Shown piece after piece: positions 8,876-9,583 of a stretch of DNA of 9,583 nt. This DNA is from Armatimonadota bacterium (GTDB lineage: Bacteria; Sysuimicrobiota; Sysuimicrobiia; Sysuimicrobiales; Kaftiobacteriaceae): positions 1-9,583 of the forward strand of contig JAIBHM010000052.1 of assembly GCA_020028535.1 (NCBI GenBank). Reading direction: 5' to 3'. Each line of letters begins with the position of its first letter. Position 1 is the first letter of the stretch. The position numbers were made by a program, and so were the translations under genes. The notes beneath the pieces were generated by a model. That model was given only the letters and a program-made list of their open reading frames with translations. It made no database searches and was not told where the DNA came from.

Positions 8876-9583
8876 ATGAAGCGAACACCGAGGCGCAGGG
8901 TCGCGATGGTCGGTGCGGGGATGAGCCTCTTCGTCCGGCGCGCGCTGGAAACCGGCAAGGAGCTCTCTTATTATGCGGCGGCGCAGGCCCTGGAAAGCGC
9001 CGGTGTGAAGCGCAAGGACATCGAGGCCGTGATCATGGCCACTGCGCCTGATGCCTTTGACGGCGTGCACATGAAAGGCGACTGGCTGCTGGACGGCGCC
9101 GGTGGCGTGCGAAAACCGTACATGCGCGCGTACGTCGGCGGCGGCTCCGGCGTCTTCAGCATCATCAGTGGATGGACGCTCGTCGCCTCGGGCCTCTTCG
9201 ACCTCGTCCTGGTCGTAGGCGAGGAGAAGATGAGCAGCTGCCAGCCGCACCCTCAGGGCGCGTTCATCACGATCTTCGACCACATCATCGAGCGCCCGCT
9301 CGGCCCGAATCTGCTGTGGATCTTCTCGCTCGAGCAAAATCGCTACATGTCCACCTACGGGATCCGCAACGACGACATCGCACTCGTCTCCGTCAAGAAC
9401 AAGCGTAACGCCCTGGCGCATCCGGCGGCCCAGGTGGCGGCGGCGGTCACGGTCAAGGACGTGCTGGCATCCGAGGTCGTGGCGTGGCCGGTACACCGGC
9501 TGATGGTCAGCCCGGTGAGCGACGGCGCGGCGGCGATCGTGCTGGCAAGCGAACAGGTCGCGCGCCGCCTGACCGACAAACCG
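8876..9583 (+). CDS. Second thiolase-fold protein, SCP-x-like, lacking the nucleophilic Cys (partial)
   Basis: The first 236 residues of a thiolase-superfamily protein; the frame is still open at the right edge, so roughly the last third is missing. It begins MKRTPRRRVAMVGAGMS. The MVGAGMS core and the next segments fit SCP-x-like thiolases: RAYVGGGSGVFSI (85-97), LVVGEEKMSS (112-121), NRYMSTYGI (155-163), VKNKRNALAHP (173-183) and VSPVSDGAAAIVLASE (211-226). At the nucleophile position the usual CxSG reads GGSG, so Gly89 replaces the Cys. The GHP/His region lies outside the window. Start choice: ATG 8876 has GGGA five bases upstream and a GGAGGAG further back, and an internal ATG at residue 11 is less likely given the family N-terminus. 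Residues 170-230 closely parallel the same stretch of the preceding protein, but the proteins differ elsewhere, so this is a paralogous pair rather than a recent duplication. Function unknown; a hetero-oligomer with its neighbour is plausible. Confidence 0.87.
   Translation, partial: MKRTPRRRVAMVGAGMSLFVRRALETGKELSYYAAAQALESAGVKRKDIEAVIMATAPDAFDGVHMKGDWLLDGAGGVRKPYMRAYVGGGSGVFSIISGWTLVASGLFDLVLVVGEEKMSSCQPHPQGAFITIFDHIIERPLGPNLLWIFSLEQNRYMSTYGIRNDDIALVSVKNKRNALAHPAAQVAAAVTVKDVLASEVVAWPVHRLMVSPVSDGAAAIVLASEQVARRLTDKP

Noticed and set aside
8795..9496. Minus-strand open frame (233 codons) opposite the second thiolase-fold gene
   Set aside because: The plus-strand frame has clear thiolase-fold conservation; this one has none and spans a gene boundary.

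Overview
The window is GC-rich coding DNA, with frequent GTG/TTG starts and Shine-Dalgarno sites of the AGGAGG type, so it is bacterial or possibly archaeal. The gene set is aerobic or respiratory acyl-CoA catabolism: acyl-CoA dehydrogenase, ETF, an ETF:quinone-type Fe-S oxidoreductase, a B12 mutase and thiolase-fold proteins. This suggests a free-living heterotroph using a quinone-linked chain. The sequence alone does not fix the lineage. There are no RNA genes, insertion sequences, CRISPR arrays or phage genes.

Layout: two divergent transcription units leave a 140-bp gap (7565-7704). Leftward (minus strand), seven tightly packed genes run acyl-CoA dehydrogenase (7564-6419), etfB (6406-5615), etfA (5604-4621), a membrane cytochrome b/CCG-domain Fe-S oxidoreductase (4615-2633), the large subunit of an acyl-CoA mutase (2636-1017), a SAM-dependent methyltransferase (1010-159), and the B12-binding small mutase subunit (159 to beyond base 1). 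Gaps are 12 bases or less, and two junctions overlap, so this is almost certainly one operon. Rightward (plus strand), two different thiolase-fold proteins follow each other (7705-8853; 8876 to beyond the right edge).

How the genes fit together: the dehydrogenase oxidises an acyl-CoA, EtfAB takes the electrons, and the membrane Fe-S protein probably hands them to menaquinone or another quinone. The mutase would be annotated by default as methylmalonyl-CoA mutase. However, its two substrate-discriminating positions are Phe69 and Gln187, the pair known from isobutyryl-CoA mutase, instead of Tyr and Arg. The operon may therefore connect branched and straight C4/C5 acyl-CoAs to beta-oxidation.

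Most worth a second look: the isobutyryl-CoA mutase signature; the methyltransferase lodged between the two mutase subunits, started by a TTG with no visible ribosome site; and the paired thiolase-fold proteins, both lacking the nucleophilic cysteine. Nothing here clearly forms a wholly new system, but the combination has chemistry that default annotation would get wrong.
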